Shown here piece by piece: positions 24,527-33,352 of a stretch of 64,000 nt of DNA. The position numbers and the translations under genes were made by a program. Origin of the DNA: CAZDFU01 sp964504985 (GTDB lineage: Bacteria > Patescibacteriota > Microgenomatia > Daviesbacterales > UBA10151); the NCBI GenBank assembly GCA_964504985.1, contig CAZDFU010000001.1, forward strand, positions 1 to 64,000, read 5' to 3'. How positions within the stretch are numbered: position 1 is the stretch's first letter; every line of letters starts with the position of its first letter. The notes beneath the pieces are model-generated. The model had not been told where the DNA came from. It ran no database searches and saw only the letters and a program-made list of their open reading frames with translations.

Positions 24527-24556
24527 TTGACAGTTTTGTGGAAAGTTTAGTAAGGT
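24527..24556 (+). promoter_or_regulatory. Promoter of the NDP-sugar transferase gene
   Basis: TTGACA (24527-24532), 18-base spacer, TAAGGT (24551-24556); the ATG at 24566 is 9 bases further on, so the leader would be very short. Confidence 0.5.
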
Positions 24557-24565
24557 AGTAGCGGT

Positions 24566-25273
24566 ATGGTTAAATCAGCAATAATTTTGGCAGGAGGTAA
24601 GGGTGAAAGGCTAAGGCCTTATACTAATGACCGTCCTAAGGTAATGGTGGAGCTGGATGGTAAGCCCATTCTAGCTTGGCAGATAGAATGGTTAAAATCC
24701 CATGGCATCAAAAAATTTGTTTTAACAGTTAGTTATAAATATGAGGTAGTACAAAAGTATTTTGGAGACGGGTCTAAATTTGGAATAGAGGTAGATTATT
24801 CAATTGAAGACACCCCCTTAGGCAGGGGAGGAGGCATTAAAAAAGCCTTCAAAAGCTCTTTAATTGCTGATGAGCAAGATGTGGTGGTTTGTAACGGGGA
24901 TATTATTACCAAACTCAATTTGGATGAGATGATAAGCGGGCATTTAAAGGAGCAATCCTTAATAACCCTTTTACTGGTGCCCTATCTATCCAGATGGGGG
25001 GTGGTTAAGATAGATGAACAAAATCATGTGATAGGGTTTGAGGAAAAACCAAAATTGCCTTATTGGATCAATGGGGGGATCTATATTTTTAATAAAAAAG
25101 TTGAGCCTTTTTTACCAGAGATTGGAGATCATGAAAAAGAAACTTTCCCCAAAATCACCAGGGAAAAATTTTTAGGATTTAAAGATGAAGGGTTCTGGAG
25201 GGCTGTAGATGTGGTAAAGGATAAGTCAGAAGCAGAAGAGTTTTTAAGCAATGGCAAGGAAGATTTCAGCTGA
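24566..25273 (+). CDS. NDP-sugar pyrophosphorylase (GlmU/RmlA/ManC-like nucleotidyltransferase)
   Basis: The 235-residue protein has the nucleotidyltransferase signature 'ILAGGKGERLRPYTNDRPKVMVELDGKPI', the metal-binding 'VVVCNGDII' and 'VIGFEEKPKLPYWINGGIYIF'. It makes an NDP-sugar from NTP and sugar-1-phosphate; the substrate (mannose or glucose type) is not defined. It lacks the C-terminal beta-helix, so it has no acetyltransferase part. The gene ends next to the convergent gene at 25274. Confidence 0.88.
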   Translation: MVKSAIILAGGKGERLRPYTNDRPKVMVELDGKPILAWQIEWLKSHGIKKFVLTVSYKYEVVQKYFGDGSKFGIEVDYSIEDTPLGRGGGIKKAFKSSLIADEQDVVVCNGDIITKLNLDEMISGHLKEQSLITLLLVPYLSRWGVVKIDEQNHVIGFEEKPKLPYWINGGIYIFNKKVEPFLPEIGDHEKETFPKITREKFLGFKDEGFWRAVDVVKDKSEAEEFLSNGKEDFS

Positions 25274-25984
25274 TTATTTCTTCTTGGGAGAGTTAATTTT
25301 GGCTGAAGGTGTAGCTAACTTGGCAGATGGTGCGGCAGTCTTTTTAGTTTTTAGAAATCCTCCTTGCGGAATAATGTAGGTATATTCTGCTTCAAAAATA
25401 TCATTTTTGCCTAAACTGCCTGTTAAAATAACAAAATTACCAATTTTTAGCTTAGGTGAATCAGAAACTGAGAAAGCAATACTTTTTAAGTTTTTGTCTT
25501 TTAAAGTAAGCAGTTCATCAGAGATTGAAATGATTTGACCCCAAAGAAAAGTTTTTTTCACACCTTTAGGTTTAGTAAGTAATATAATCTTTTTGGCAGT
25601 TAATACTCCTTGCTCGTCTATATCTCCTAAAGCAACCAAATAATCTTCCTCAGAAATACTTTTTTGGGAAAATTTTGTTTTTGATTTAATATTACTCTCA
25701 AATACAGTGTCCTGATTTAAGTTGACTATTTTTGGGCCTGTTTTGGTAGTTAGGGTTAGAGAGGAGTCCAGTTTTGTTTTAACCTCTCCAGCATAGGCCC
25801 TGTTTTTTAATTTATTATTGACTTCTTGTTTTAACTTAGCAGCTTTTGAAGCAATTTGTTTTTTTAGCTCTTCCAGTTTGACTTTGATATCAGCAGAAGG
25901 GCTGCCTTCAAGAGCTTGTGCTTTTGGGGTTGAGAAAAAGAGGATAAGAATTAATATTATAATTTTCAATTTTCCATTATCCAT
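25274..25984 (-). CDS. Secreted coiled-coil protein of unknown function
   Basis: From the ATG at 25984 the protein has ~236 residues: a signal peptide ('LKIIILILILFFSTPKAQA'), a short coiled coil ('KVKLEELKKQIASKAAKLKQE'), then a beta-rich domain that repeats a 'xxSxxDxLLTLKDK' type pattern, and a Lys/Ser/Ala-rich tail. It resembles secreted CPR proteins with a DUF5666-like beta domain, but no diagnostic motif is present. The start region is built of an AATGGAAAATTG-type AT repeat. It is followed on the same strand by nothing obvious and preceded by a membrane-anchored gene, likely the same operon. Confidence 0.65.
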   Translation of the reverse strand: MDNGKLKIIILILILFFSTPKAQALEGSPSADIKVKLEELKKQIASKAAKLKQEVNNKLKNRAYAGEVKTKLDSSLTLTTKTGPKIVNLNQDTVFESNIKSKTKFSQKSISEEDYLVALGDIDEQGVLTAKKIILLTKPKGVKKTFLWGQIISISDELLTLKDKNLKSIAFSVSDSPKLKIGNFVILTGSLGKNDIFEAEYTYIIPQGGFLKTKKTAAPSAKLATPSAKINSPKKK

Positions 25985-25995
25985 TTTCAATTTCC

Positions 25996-26430
25996 TCAGA
26001 TTGTTTCCTTTGAATAGTAAACTGTCCTTTCGATACTTCTTGTATCTCCATCAGTACCAAAAACAGCAGTTGTTATTGTATTTACTCCTTCTTTTAAATT
26101 TAAAACTGTTGAAAATGAGCCATCCTGCTTTGACTTAATAACTAAATCCTGTGAATCTGAAAAAATCAAAACGTCTTTTACAGATGAGGTTTGTCCGGAT
26201 ATTACGATGGAGCTTTGGGAAGTTAAACTGTCATCTGCAGGTTGGTCTAAATCCAATCTTAAAGTTTTTGGAGCACTGGTAACAGGCCCTCTTAGAAAGG
26301 GTTTTAAAGGTTGTTGATATTGGATATTTAAAATATAGTAAAGTCCTGATAAGAAAACTAAACCAAAGATAAGAATAAGGAAATGAAAGAAAATAAAATA
26401 TTTAGTGGAAATTTTCTGGGTCAGCTTCAC
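25996..26430 (-). CDS. Membrane-anchored Ig-like domain protein
   Basis: A 144-residue protein with one N-terminal transmembrane helix ('FHFLILIFGLVFLSGLYYIL') and a single ~90-residue beta-sandwich whose repeats ('SQSSIVISGQTSSVKDVLIF', 'GSFSTVLNLKEGVNTITTAVF') match the glucodextranase-B/bacterial Ig-like pattern seen in many envelope proteins. It ends 11 bases before the secreted coiled-coil gene, so the two are probably cotranscribed and act at the cell surface. Confidence 0.7.
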   Translation of the reverse strand: MKLTQKISTKYFIFFHFLILIFGLVFLSGLYYILNIQYQQPLKPFLRGPVTSAPKTLRLDLDQPADDSLTSQSSIVISGQTSSVKDVLIFSDSQDLVIKSKQDGSFSTVLNLKEGVNTITTAVFGTDGDTRSIERTVYYSKETI

Positions 26431-26466
26431 AAAAACATTTTAGCACACTTTTCTTCTTTTGAGGGA

Positions 26467-26495
26467 TTGTTTGAGCAGTAACTTTTTGCTACTAT
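26467..26495 (+). promoter_or_regulatory. Promoter of the metallo-hydrolase / dnaB operon
   Basis: TTGTTT (26467-26472), 17-base spacer, TACTAT (26490-26495), 8 bases before the ATG at 26504. No SD. Confidence 0.45.
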
Positions 26496-26503
26496 CGTTT
26501 CCT

Positions 26504-27160
26504 ATGGATATTTATTGGTTGGGGCAAGCATGTTTTAAGCTAAAAGGAAAAAAAGCTTCTGTAATTATAGATCCATACAAAAGTGAATTTACAGGATTAA
26601 AACTTCCCAAAGACCTGTCTTGTGATGTAGGTTTATCCACTCATGACCATGATGATCACAATAACACTGCTATATTAATTTCTCCCTCAGGCGGAAAGCC
26701 TATGGTATTTAAAGATCCTGGTGAATATGAGGTAGCAGGAGTGGTAATAGCGGGTATAAATTCATCCCATGATGATAAAGGCGGTGCGGAAAGAGGAAAA
26801 AATACCATTTACCATCTGATGTTTGATGGCTTAAATATTGTTCATTTGGGGGATTTGGGCCAGCCGGAATTAACAGAAGATCAACTTGCTCAAATTGGAG
26901 AAGTTGATATTTTACTAATTCCTGTAGGGTCAGTTTATACTATTGATGGTAAAAGAGCCTCTTCGATTGTTTCGCAAATTGAGCCTAAAATTATTATACC
27001 AATGCATTATAAAACAGAGGAGCTTAAGTTTGAACTGGAAGGGGTTGAAGGTTTTTTGAAAGAGATGGGGGTTGAGAATATTACCCCTCAGCCAAAATTG
27101 TCCATTACCAAAGACAAGCTGCCCGAAGAACCGATGGTAGTTTTGCTTAGCAAAACTTAA
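26504..27160 (+). CDS. MBL-fold metal-dependent hydrolase
   Basis: From the ATG at 26504 ('MDIYWLGQACFKL') the protein has 218 residues and matches the small UPF0173/UlaG-like metallo-beta-lactamase family: 'STHDHDDHNN' is the HxHxDH metal site, 'VHLGDLGQ' supplies an Asp and 'IPMHYKTE' the last His. These proteins are Zn- or Mn-dependent hydrolases, with lactone or phosphodiester substrates in known members. dnaB follows after 5 bases. The longer upstream open frame is ignored because promoter and family alignment support this start. Confidence 0.88.
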   Translation: MDIYWLGQACFKLKGKKASVIIDPYKSEFTGLKLPKDLSCDVGLSTHDHDDHNNTAILISPSGGKPMVFKDPGEYEVAGVVIAGINSSHDDKGGAERGKNTIYHLMFDGLNIVHLGDLGQPELTEDQLAQIGEVDILLIPVGSVYTIDGKRASSIVSQIEPKIIIPMHYKTEELKFELEGVEGFLKEMGVENITPQPKLSITKDKLPEEPMVVLLSKT

Positions 27161-27165
27161 ATTTT

Positions 27166-28533
27166 ATGCCTCAGGTAACTAAACTTCCGCCTCAGAATAT
27201 AGAAGCAGAACAATCTTTATTGGGGAGCTTGCTTATTGATAAAGATTCAATTGTACGGATTTCAGAAATAATACACCCTTCTCATTTCTACAGAATAGAC
27301 CAACATGGACCAATTTTTGAAGCAGTCCAATCTTTGTTTGAGAAAAGAGAGCCTGTTGATCTGGTGACAGTTACAGAGGAGCTAAAAAGAAAAGGCCATT
27401 ATGATAAGATTGGCGGGTCAGCTTATCTTACAACCCTTGTTAATACTGTTCCAACCTCAGCCCATATTGAACATTACGCTAGGATTATAAAAGCCCATGC
27501 AGTCAGAAGGAACTTGATTGTCCAGGCCACTAAATTAATTGAAAGGGCATATAACGAATCTGAGGATGTTGATCAGCTTTTGGAGGCTGCTGAAGCAGGT
27601 ATTTTTGCGATATCCCAGGAACATGTCAGCCGTGACTTTTTGCCTATCAGAGAGGCTTTAACTCAATCTTTTGACCGCTTGGATGAATTGCAAAAATCTT
27701 CTGGAAAACTCCGCGGGGTTCCAACAGGCTTTAGGGATTTGGATAGTAAACTGGCAGGCATGCAAAATTCAAATCTGATAATTTTGGCTTCAAGGCCCGG
27801 TCAGGGAAAAACTTCCATGGCTTTAAATATTGCCCAATATGTGGCAGTTGTGGCTGGGCTGCCTGTTGGAATTTTTTCTTTGGAAATGAGCCAGGAAGAA
27901 CTGGTTGATAGATTATTGATAGCCCAGGCTGATATTGATGCCTGGAAACTTAAAACAGGCAGATTAGATGAGAGGGATTTCGATAAACTTTCTTTGGCAA
28001 TGGGTGAATTGGCTGAGGCACCTGTTTTTATTGATGATACCCCAGGGATTACCATTTCTGAGATGAGGACAAAGGCCAGAAGGCTGCAGATTGAACATGG
28101 ATTAAGATTCTTGATTGTGGATTATCTGCAGCTTGTTAAGGGAAGAAATTTGGAAAACAGGGTGCAGGAAGTTTCTGAAATTTCCCAAAACCTTAAAAAT
28201 TTGGCCAGGGAGTTGAAGATTCCAGTTTTAGCGATAAGTCAATTATCAAGAGCTGTTGAACAAAGAGGTACCAGAAAGCCTCAGCTGGCAGACCTTAGGG
28301 AGTCTGGAGCTATAGAGCAGGATGCAGACGTGGTGATGTTTATTTATAGGGAAGATCCAGAAAGGATGGAGTTGGTTACCCTGGATATTCAAAAACATAG
28401 GAATGGGCCTGTTGGAGAGGTTTCATTAATGTTTAGGGCTGATAGGACTAAGTTTTATGGTTTGGAAAAGGCCAGGAGTATAACTAAGCCTGCCTCAGAG
28501 AAAGAATCTAAAGAAACTCCAGTTGCTGCTTAA
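27166..28533 (+). CDS. dnaB: Replicative DNA helicase DnaB
   Basis: The 455-residue RecA-type hexameric helicase has the N-terminal primase-interaction domain ('NIEAEQSLLGSLLID'), a linker, and the C-terminal motor with Walker A 'ASRPGQGKTSMAL', 'GIFSLEMSQEEL', Walker B 'RFLIVDYLQL', 'AISQLSRAVEQRGTRKPQLADLRESG' and the arginine-finger end 'KHRNGP'. No intein is present, unlike gyrA. A short Glu/Lys tail follows the motor. Confidence 0.97.
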   Translation: MPQVTKLPPQNIEAEQSLLGSLLIDKDSIVRISEIIHPSHFYRIDQHGPIFEAVQSLFEKREPVDLVTVTEELKRKGHYDKIGGSAYLTTLVNTVPTSAHIEHYARIIKAHAVRRNLIVQATKLIERAYNESEDVDQLLEAAEAGIFAISQEHVSRDFLPIREALTQSFDRLDELQKSSGKLRGVPTGFRDLDSKLAGMQNSNLIILASRPGQGKTSMALNIAQYVAVVAGLPVGIFSLEMSQEELVDRLLIAQADIDAWKLKTGRLDERDFDKLSLAMGELAEAPVFIDDTPGITISEMRTKARRLQIEHGLRFLIVDYLQLVKGRNLENRVQEVSEISQNLKNLARELKIPVLAISQLSRAVEQRGTRKPQLADLRESGAIEQDADVVMFIYREDPERMELVTLDIQKHRNGPVGEVSLMFRADRTKFYGLEKARSITKPASEKESKETPVAA

Positions 28534-28556
28534 TTATTTAATACAGGAACAGTTTG

Positions 28557-28640
28557 TGCCGGAGGAGGGAGTCGAACCCACATGAGCTTTTGGCTCAAAG
28601 GTTTTTGAGACCTTCGCGTCTGCCATTCCGCCACTCCGGC
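28557..28640 (-). tRNA. tRNA-Leu (anticodon CAA)
   Basis: Read on the minus strand, acceptor arms GCCGGAG and CTCCGGC pair; anticodon stem AAGGT/ACCTT encloses CTCAAAA, giving anticodon CAA (codon UUG); the T-loop is TTCGACT; the long variable arm (GAGCC..GGCTC type) is typical for tRNA-Leu. The discriminator is A, and CCA is not encoded. It is convergent with dnaB. Confidence 0.95.
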
Positions 28641-28646
28641 TCAGAA

Positions 28647-28675
28647 TTGAATTATACCAATATTTAAGCTAAACT
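28647..28675 (+). promoter_or_regulatory. Aminopeptidase promoter, leaderless arrangement
   Basis: TTGAAT (28647-28652), 17-base spacer, TAAACT (28670-28675). The predicted start is ~28682, 3 bases from the ATG at 28685. Confidence 0.55.
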
Positions 28676-28684
28676 CACAGCTAT

Positions 28685-31249
28685 ATGAGCAAACACAGAT
28701 TACCCGTGCATATTAAACCCGAAAGATATAAAATCATGCTCAAACCTGACTTGGAGCAATTCAGCTTTGAGGGTGAGGAAACAATTTATCTGATTTTAGA
28801 AAAATCCACCAAACAAATTACCCTGCATAGTGTTGATTTGGAAATTTTATCAGCTGACTGGATTCATAAATCTAAAGAGGTTTGGGCTGGGAAAATTTCT
28901 TATGATCAAAAAGCAGAAACAGCAACCCTAACTTTTCCTAAAAATTTGGAAAAAGGAAAAGGGGAATTAATACTTAAATTCAAAGGGATTTTAAATGATA
29001 AAATGAGGGGTTTTTATAGAAGTAGATTTGAGCACAGTGGGGAAGTAAAACACCTGGCTGCCACTCAGTTTGAATCAACTGATGCAAGAAGGGCATTCCC
29101 AAGTTTTGATGAGCCATCTCAAAAAGCTATTTTTGATGTGACATTAATGATTCCTGCTCACACCATAGCCATTTCCAATACCTTAGAATCTGCTGTTTCT
29201 GAGCATGAAAGCGGGTTAAAAATTGTCGAGTTTGAACCCACCCCAAAGATGAGTACCTATCTTTTAGCATTTATTGTAGGTGAGTTTGAATATATTGAAG
29301 GAAAAACAAAGGATAATGTTGTAGTAAGAGTTTTTACCACCCCTGGTAAAAAAGAGCAGGTTAAATTTGCTTTGGAGGTAGCTATAAAATGTTTAGAATT
29401 TTATAACAACTATTTCAGGATTGATTACCCTCTTCCAGTTTTAGATATGATTGCTATCCCTGATTTTGCAGCAGGGGCTATGGAGAATTGGGGGGCAGTA
29501 ACTTACAGGGAATCTACCCTCTTGGTTGATGAAGCACAAACCTCCACAGCCAATAAGCAATGGGTAGCTATGGTAATTGCCCATGAGTTAGCACACCAGT
29601 GGTTTGGGAATTTAGTAACAATGGAATGGTGGACCCATCTTTGGTTAAATGAAGGTTTTGCCTCATTTATTGAGTATTTGGCTATTGATCATATTTTTCC
29701 CCAGTGGGATATCTGGACTCAATTTGTGGCTCAGGAAACAGGCAGTGCTTACCAACTGGATGCTTTAAATAACACTCATCCAATAGAAATTAGTGTTGGA
29801 CATCCAGCAGAGATTTCAGAGATTTTTGATAAGGTTTCCTATTCCAAAGGGGCCTCAATTTTAAGGATGCTTCATGAATATTTAGGGGCTAAAGATTTTC
29901 AAAAAGGATTGCAACATTATCTTAAACGGCATGCGTATTCTAATGCTCGAACAGAAGATTTATGGAGGGCGTTAGAAGAAAAGAGTGGTAAACCGGTGAG
30001 AAAAGTGATGGCAAATTGGACATCAAAAGCAGGGCACCCATTAATAAGTGTAAAGTGCAAAGTGAAAAGTGAAAAGTTAGAATTAAGACAAAGCAGATTT
30101 TTCTCCAGTCCCATTTCCAGAGAAGAAAGCAAAGATAAAACAGTTTGGAATATTCCACTAAAAGTAGGAGGTAAACAATTATTAATGGATAAAAAATCCC
30201 TAGGTGTCAAGCTAGTCCACCTCCCAGGTGGGATAAAGGTGAATGCAGGGGAAGCTAGTTTTGTCAGGGTAGATTATCCTCATGAATTATTAAAAAAACT
30301 TGAAGGGACTATTAAGGAGGGTGGTCTGACTGCACCTGATAGATTAGGTTTGATAAGAGATACTTTTGGGTTGGCTCAATCCGGCCAGACCCCTACAACT
30401 TCAGCTTTAGAATTGGCTTTGGCTTATAAATATGAGGAAGATTATACTGTCTGGGCAGAGCTCACAGGACATTTGTCCCAGCTTGACAGCTTGTTAGCTT
30501 ATGAAGTTTTCTACAACCAATTTAGAATTTATGGACAAAAAATATATAAAGATATTGCAGATAAAATGGGATGGGAAAAAAGAAGAGAAGATAAGCATAC
30601 AGATTCCTTGCTCCGGGGGATGGTTTTAAACATGCTGGGTAAATTTGGTGATGAAGAAGTTATAAAAAAGGCTCAGGATTTATATGGATCCCTGATCAAG
30701 TCAGGGATGACAAATAGTATTGATCCTGATTTAAAAGGAGTTGTATATAACCTGGTGGCTGAAAATGGTAATAAATCTGAATGGAATAGCTTGGTTAAGA
30801 TGTATAAAGAAGAAGAAAACCAGCAGGAAAAAGACAGGATTGGCAGAAGTTTAGGGCATTTTAAAAGTAAATCTTATCTTTTGAAAAGTTTGGAGTTTTC
30901 CATATCAAAACATGTTAGGTTCCAAAATAGTTTGGGGATTATTGCTTCTGTTTGGGGAAATCCCCACGGAAGGTATTTAGCATGGGAATTTGTTAAAAGT
31001 AACTGGAAACTTTTAAAGGAAAGGTATGCAGGCGGTCATTATTTTACCAGGGTATTTGCTTCTGCAGGAGAGTTTACTAAAGTTTCTGATGCCAAAGATA
31101 TTGAAAAGTTTGCAAGGATTAATCCTGTGCCTGAAGCCAAAAGAACTATTGCCCAGGTTTTAGAACAAATTTATTCAAATGTGGAATGGCTAAAAAGGGA
31201 TAAACAAAAAATCAAAAAAATTCTGCAAAATCCCCAGGTGTCAAGCTAG
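28685..31249 (+). CDS. pepN: M1-family zinc aminopeptidase
   Basis: The 854-residue protein has the M1 signature: substrate-binding 'GAMENWG' and the zinc site 'HELAHQWFGN' with the downstream Glu in 'WLNEGFASF', an N-terminal beta-saddle and a C-terminal helical domain. It removes N-terminal residues from peptides in the cytoplasm; no signal peptide is seen. Three segments derive from repeats: 'VKCKVKSEKLE' (AT-rich word repeat at ~30050-30085), 'GVKLVHLPGG' (a 32-bp repeat whose second copy contains this gene's stop), and 'SLIKSGMTNS' (palindrome at 30687-30712). All are in frame, outside the catalytic core. Confidence 0.95.
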   Translation: MSKHRLPVHIKPERYKIMLKPDLEQFSFEGEETIYLILEKSTKQITLHSVDLEILSADWIHKSKEVWAGKISYDQKAETATLTFPKNLEKGKGELILKFKGILNDKMRGFYRSRFEHSGEVKHLAATQFESTDARRAFPSFDEPSQKAIFDVTLMIPAHTIAISNTLESAVSEHESGLKIVEFEPTPKMSTYLLAFIVGEFEYIEGKTKDNVVVRVFTTPGKKEQVKFALEVAIKCLEFYNNYFRIDYPLPVLDMIAIPDFAAGAMENWGAVTYRESTLLVDEAQTSTANKQWVAMVIAHELAHQWFGNLVTMEWWTHLWLNEGFASFIEYLAIDHIFPQWDIWTQFVAQETGSAYQLDALNNTHPIEISVGHPAEISEIFDKVSYSKGASILRMLHEYLGAKDFQKGLQHYLKRHAYSNARTEDLWRALEEKSGKPVRKVMANWTSKAGHPLISVKCKVKSEKLELRQSRFFSSPISREESKDKTVWNIPLKVGGKQLLMDKKSLGVKLVHLPGGIKVNAGEASFVRVDYPHELLKKLEGTIKEGGLTAPDRLGLIRDTFGLAQSGQTPTTSALELALAYKYEEDYTVWAELTGHLSQLDSLLAYEVFYNQFRIYGQKIYKDIADKMGWEKRREDKHTDSLLRGMVLNMLGKFGDEEVIKKAQDLYGSLIKSGMTNSIDPDLKGVVYNLVAENGNKSEWNSLVKMYKEEENQQEKDRIGRSLGHFKSKSYLLKSLEFSISKHVRFQNSLGIIASVWGNPHGRYLAWEFVKSNWKLLKERYAGGHYFTRVFASAGEFTKVSDAKDIEKFARINPVPEAKRTIAQVLEQIYSNVEWLKRDKQKIKKILQNPQVSS
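30202..30233 (+). repeat. 32-bp direct repeat, copy 1 (inside aminopeptidase)
   Basis: Identical over 32 bases to 31236-31267. It contains the palindrome CCACCTCCCAGGTGG and is translated in frame. Confidence 0.9.
30687..30712 (+). repeat. Palindromic repeat fragment inside aminopeptidase
   Basis: GATCCCTGATCAAGTCAGGGATGACA: arms ATCCCTGA and TCAGGGAT flank a short loop; the GATGACA end is shared with the repeats at 9524-9587 and 12597-12688. Confidence 0.65.
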
Positions 31250-31267
31250 TCCACCTCCCAGGTGGGA
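31236..31267 (+). repeat. 32-bp direct repeat, copy 2 (aminopeptidase 3' end)
   Basis: Second copy of the repeat at 30202-30233, about 1.03 kb downstream. The stop TAG of the aminopeptidase lies in it. The CCACCT..AGGTGG hairpin is not followed by a T-run, so it is not a clear terminator. Confidence 0.9.
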
Positions 31268-31315
31268 AAACTAGAACTTAAGTTTGTCATATATTTTATG
31301 ATAAAATACAAAGTT

Positions 31316-31879
31316 ATGGCATTAAATGTTAATGAACTTAGAAATGGGACTTTTTTCAAGGAAGGAAAAGAAATTTTCTTAGTTGTAACTTATGAGCATG
31401 TTAAAACCGGCAGGGGTTCAGGTAATATTAAACTTAAAGTAAGAAACCTAAGATCAGGGGCTGTGGTGGAAAAATCTTTTATAACTGGTGCAAGAGTTGA
31501 TGAGGCAAATGTTGAAAAGAAAAAAGCTCAATTTTTATACAGAGATGGAGATAGTTTTAACTTCATGGATCCCGCTTCCTTTGAACAATTTTTAATTTCC
31601 TCTTCAGTTATTGGTGAGCAGGCAAAATATTTAAAAGAAGGCCTGGAAGTACTTTTAATAGTTTCAGAAAATGAGGCATTGGGTTTAGAATTACCTTTAA
31701 GTTTAGTTTACGCAATCTCTGAAACTGGGCCAGGAGAAAAAGGGAACACTGTTTCTAATGTTTTCAAAGAAGCTATATTAGATAATGGATTGGTTGTTAA
31801 AGTCCCTATGTTTATGAGGGTTGGAGAAAAAGTAAAAGTTGATACAAAAACCGGACAGTATGTGGAAAGGGTAAAATAG
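31316..31879 (+). CDS. efp: Elongation factor P
   Basis: The start 'MALNVNELRNGTFF' at 31316 fits family alignments; the upstream open frame is repeat sequence. The 187-residue protein has the KOW-like domain I with the loop 'EHVKTGRGSGNIKLKVRNL', whose Lys is the position modified in other species, and OB domains II and III ending 'GEKVKVDTKTGQYVERVK'. It relieves ribosome stalling at proline stretches. A TAAAAT (31302-31307) lies 8 bases upstream of the ATG. Confidence 0.96.
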   Translation: MALNVNELRNGTFFKEGKEIFLVVTYEHVKTGRGSGNIKLKVRNLRSGAVVEKSFITGARVDEANVEKKKAQFLYRDGDSFNFMDPASFEQFLISSSVIGEQAKYLKEGLEVLLIVSENEALGLELPLSLVYAISETGPGEKGNTVSNVFKEAILDNGLVVKVPMFMRVGEKVKVDTKTGQYVERVK

Positions 31880-31931
31880 TATAGTGTATTATGTATAGAG
31901 TATAAAGAAATGCCCCTCTATACACTATACT
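31878..31931 (+). repeat. Inverted repeat between efp and galU
   Basis: Perfect 12-bp arms AGTATAGTGTAT (31878-31889) and ATACACTATACT (31920-31931), with an inner pair TATAGAG/CTCTATA. It starts at the efp stop and ends near the galU -10 box (TATACT, 31940-31945, 6 bases from the ATG). CTATACACTATACT also occurs at 45126-45139 before yebC. Confidence 0.7.
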
Positions 31932-31951
31932 CAATACTTTATACTTAAACT

Positions 31952-32845
31952 ATGGCTAAAAAGATAACCAAGGCTTTAATACCTGCTGCTGGTTTTGGGA
32001 CAAGATTTTTACCTCAGACCAAGGCCATGCCTAAAGAGATGCTTCCTATAGTTGATAAGCCTGTTATCCAATATGTGGTGGAAGAAGTTGTGGCCTCAGG
32101 GGTTAATAATGTAATCATAGTAACAGGTGCTACCAAAAGAGCAATTGAAGATCATTTTGACAGTCCTTCTGAAGGTTTGATCCAAAACCTAAAAAATGGT
32201 AATAAGAGTGAGCTGCTGGAACAAATAGAACATATTTCCAACATGGCAAATTTTATCTATGTCAGACAAAAAGGCCTTTATGGAAATGGTACTCCTGTAT
32301 TGGCAGGGGAATCAGTAATAGAGGACGAACCTTTTGCAGTGCTTTGGGGAGATGAATTTATTGCTGCAAACCCTCCCAGATTAAAACAGATGATTGAGGT
32401 TCATGAGAAATATGGGGGTATGGTTATTTCTGGCGTAAAAATTGAAAAGAAAGAAGATTTAAAAAGGTATGGAATAGCAGATTTAGAATTGGTGGAGGGG
32501 AATGTTTTTAAGATAAAAAAGATTGTGGAAAAACCAGACCCGGAGGCTGCCCCCTCAAACATAGCTACTCATGGGGCATATATCCTGCCTCCTGAAATTT
32601 TTGGAGCTTTAAAAAGTCTAAATCCAGGTCAGGGTGGGGAGATATGGTTAGTTGATGCTATAAATAAACTGAAAGATGAGGGGGTTCCTTTATACGCTGT
32701 AGTAGTAAAAAATGGTAAATATTATGATACTGGTAATAAATTAGAATATATGAAAACAGTGGCGGAGTTGGCAATTGATCATCCGGAAGTAGGAAAAGAA
32801 TTTAAAAAACATCTGCAAACCTTAGTGGAGAGTTCTAAGAACTAA
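31952..32845 (+). CDS. galU: UTP-glucose-1-phosphate uridylyltransferase
   Basis: The 297-residue enzyme makes UDP-glucose for cell-surface polysaccharides. Family motifs are 'ALIPAAGFGTRFLPQTKAMPKEMLPI', 'PVLAGESVIEDEPFAVLWGDE' and 'VDAINKL..YDTGNKLEYMKT'. Length is normal. Its 3' end overlaps the convergent membrane gene by 24 bases. Confidence 0.95.
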   Translation: MAKKITKALIPAAGFGTRFLPQTKAMPKEMLPIVDKPVIQYVVEEVVASGVNNVIIVTGATKRAIEDHFDSPSEGLIQNLKNGNKSELLEQIEHISNMANFIYVRQKGLYGNGTPVLAGESVIEDEPFAVLWGDEFIAANPPRLKQMIEVHEKYGGMVISGVKIEKKEDLKRYGIADLELVEGNVFKIKKIVEKPDPEAAPSNIATHGAYILPPEIFGALKSLNPGQGGEIWLVDAINKLKDEGVPLYAVVVKNGKYYDTGNKLEYMKTVAELAIDHPEVGKEFKKHLQTLVESSKN

Positions 32846-33265
32846 TACTATCCCCCCAACTGTGACTGCTTGGGTTAAAATCCCCCAAGGGAGTTTAACA
32901 TTAGATTGTATTTTATGCTGCCATTTGTAAGCTGTGGAAAAAGGAGGGAAGTTCCAGCTAAATAGCAAGTAGGGCATCATCAAAATATCCCACATTTCAG
33001 AGAATAAAATACAAGTTAGTAAATAAATTGGGTTAGTGAGGTTGCCAAATATCAAAAAGGCTAAGGCTATTCCTAGGATTAAATCAAAAACAGATTCTAA
33101 AAATAAAGTGAACTTATTTTTTTTCCTCCAACCCAGACCTAAGTCCCAGTGAGGGATCATATCTAAAATAGGGTGGGAAAGGGAAGCAAGGGGTAAGGCT
33201 ATAGCAGGGTTGGGGACATATGCTGCGATTGCCCCTCCAACTAATGCATGCGCGGTTGCTGTCAT
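32822..33265 (-). CDS. Small membrane-bound metal-dependent hydrolase-like protein
   Basis: The 147-residue protein has 3-4 membrane segments and His/Asp motifs near membrane edges: 'TAHALVGGAIAAY', 'SHPILDMIPHWD'. This His pattern resembles the YbcI/YdjM-type membrane-bound metal-dependent hydrolases (DUF457-like). The positions of the acidic and His residues suggest a metal site at the membrane face. Substrate is unknown. The gene lies convergent to galU. Confidence 0.65.
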   Translation of the reverse strand: MTATAHALVGGAIAAYVPNPAIALPLASLSHPILDMIPHWDLGLGWRKKNKFTLFLESVFDLILGIALAFLIFGNLTNPIYLLTCILFSEMWDILMMPYLLFSWNFPPFSTAYKWQHKIQSNVKLPWGILTQAVTVGGIVLVLRTLH

Positions 33266-33321
33266 ATTTTCGTTCTATCAGTGTATCACGTTTTGTCAAT
33301 GAATTCGACTTCCCGCTCATC

Positions 33322-33352
33322 ATTGATCCTGAGCGTAAGCCGAAGGATCAAT
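33322..33352 (+). repeat. Palindromic dispersed repeat (intergenic)
   Basis: ATTGATCCT (33322-33330) and AGGATCAAT (33344-33352) flank GAGCGTAAGCCGA; related in sequence to the repeat halves in ychF and at 12597-12688. From ~33400 to 33474 the spacer holds word repeats of the CTAACTC/GAACTCTGAACTAATAACTAATA type leading into lgt. Confidence 0.7.

Noticed and set aside
31262..31315. Longer efp start at GTG 31262
   Set aside because: The upstream 18 codons are encoded by the 32-bp repeat and a promoter region; EF-P alignments start at MALNVN.
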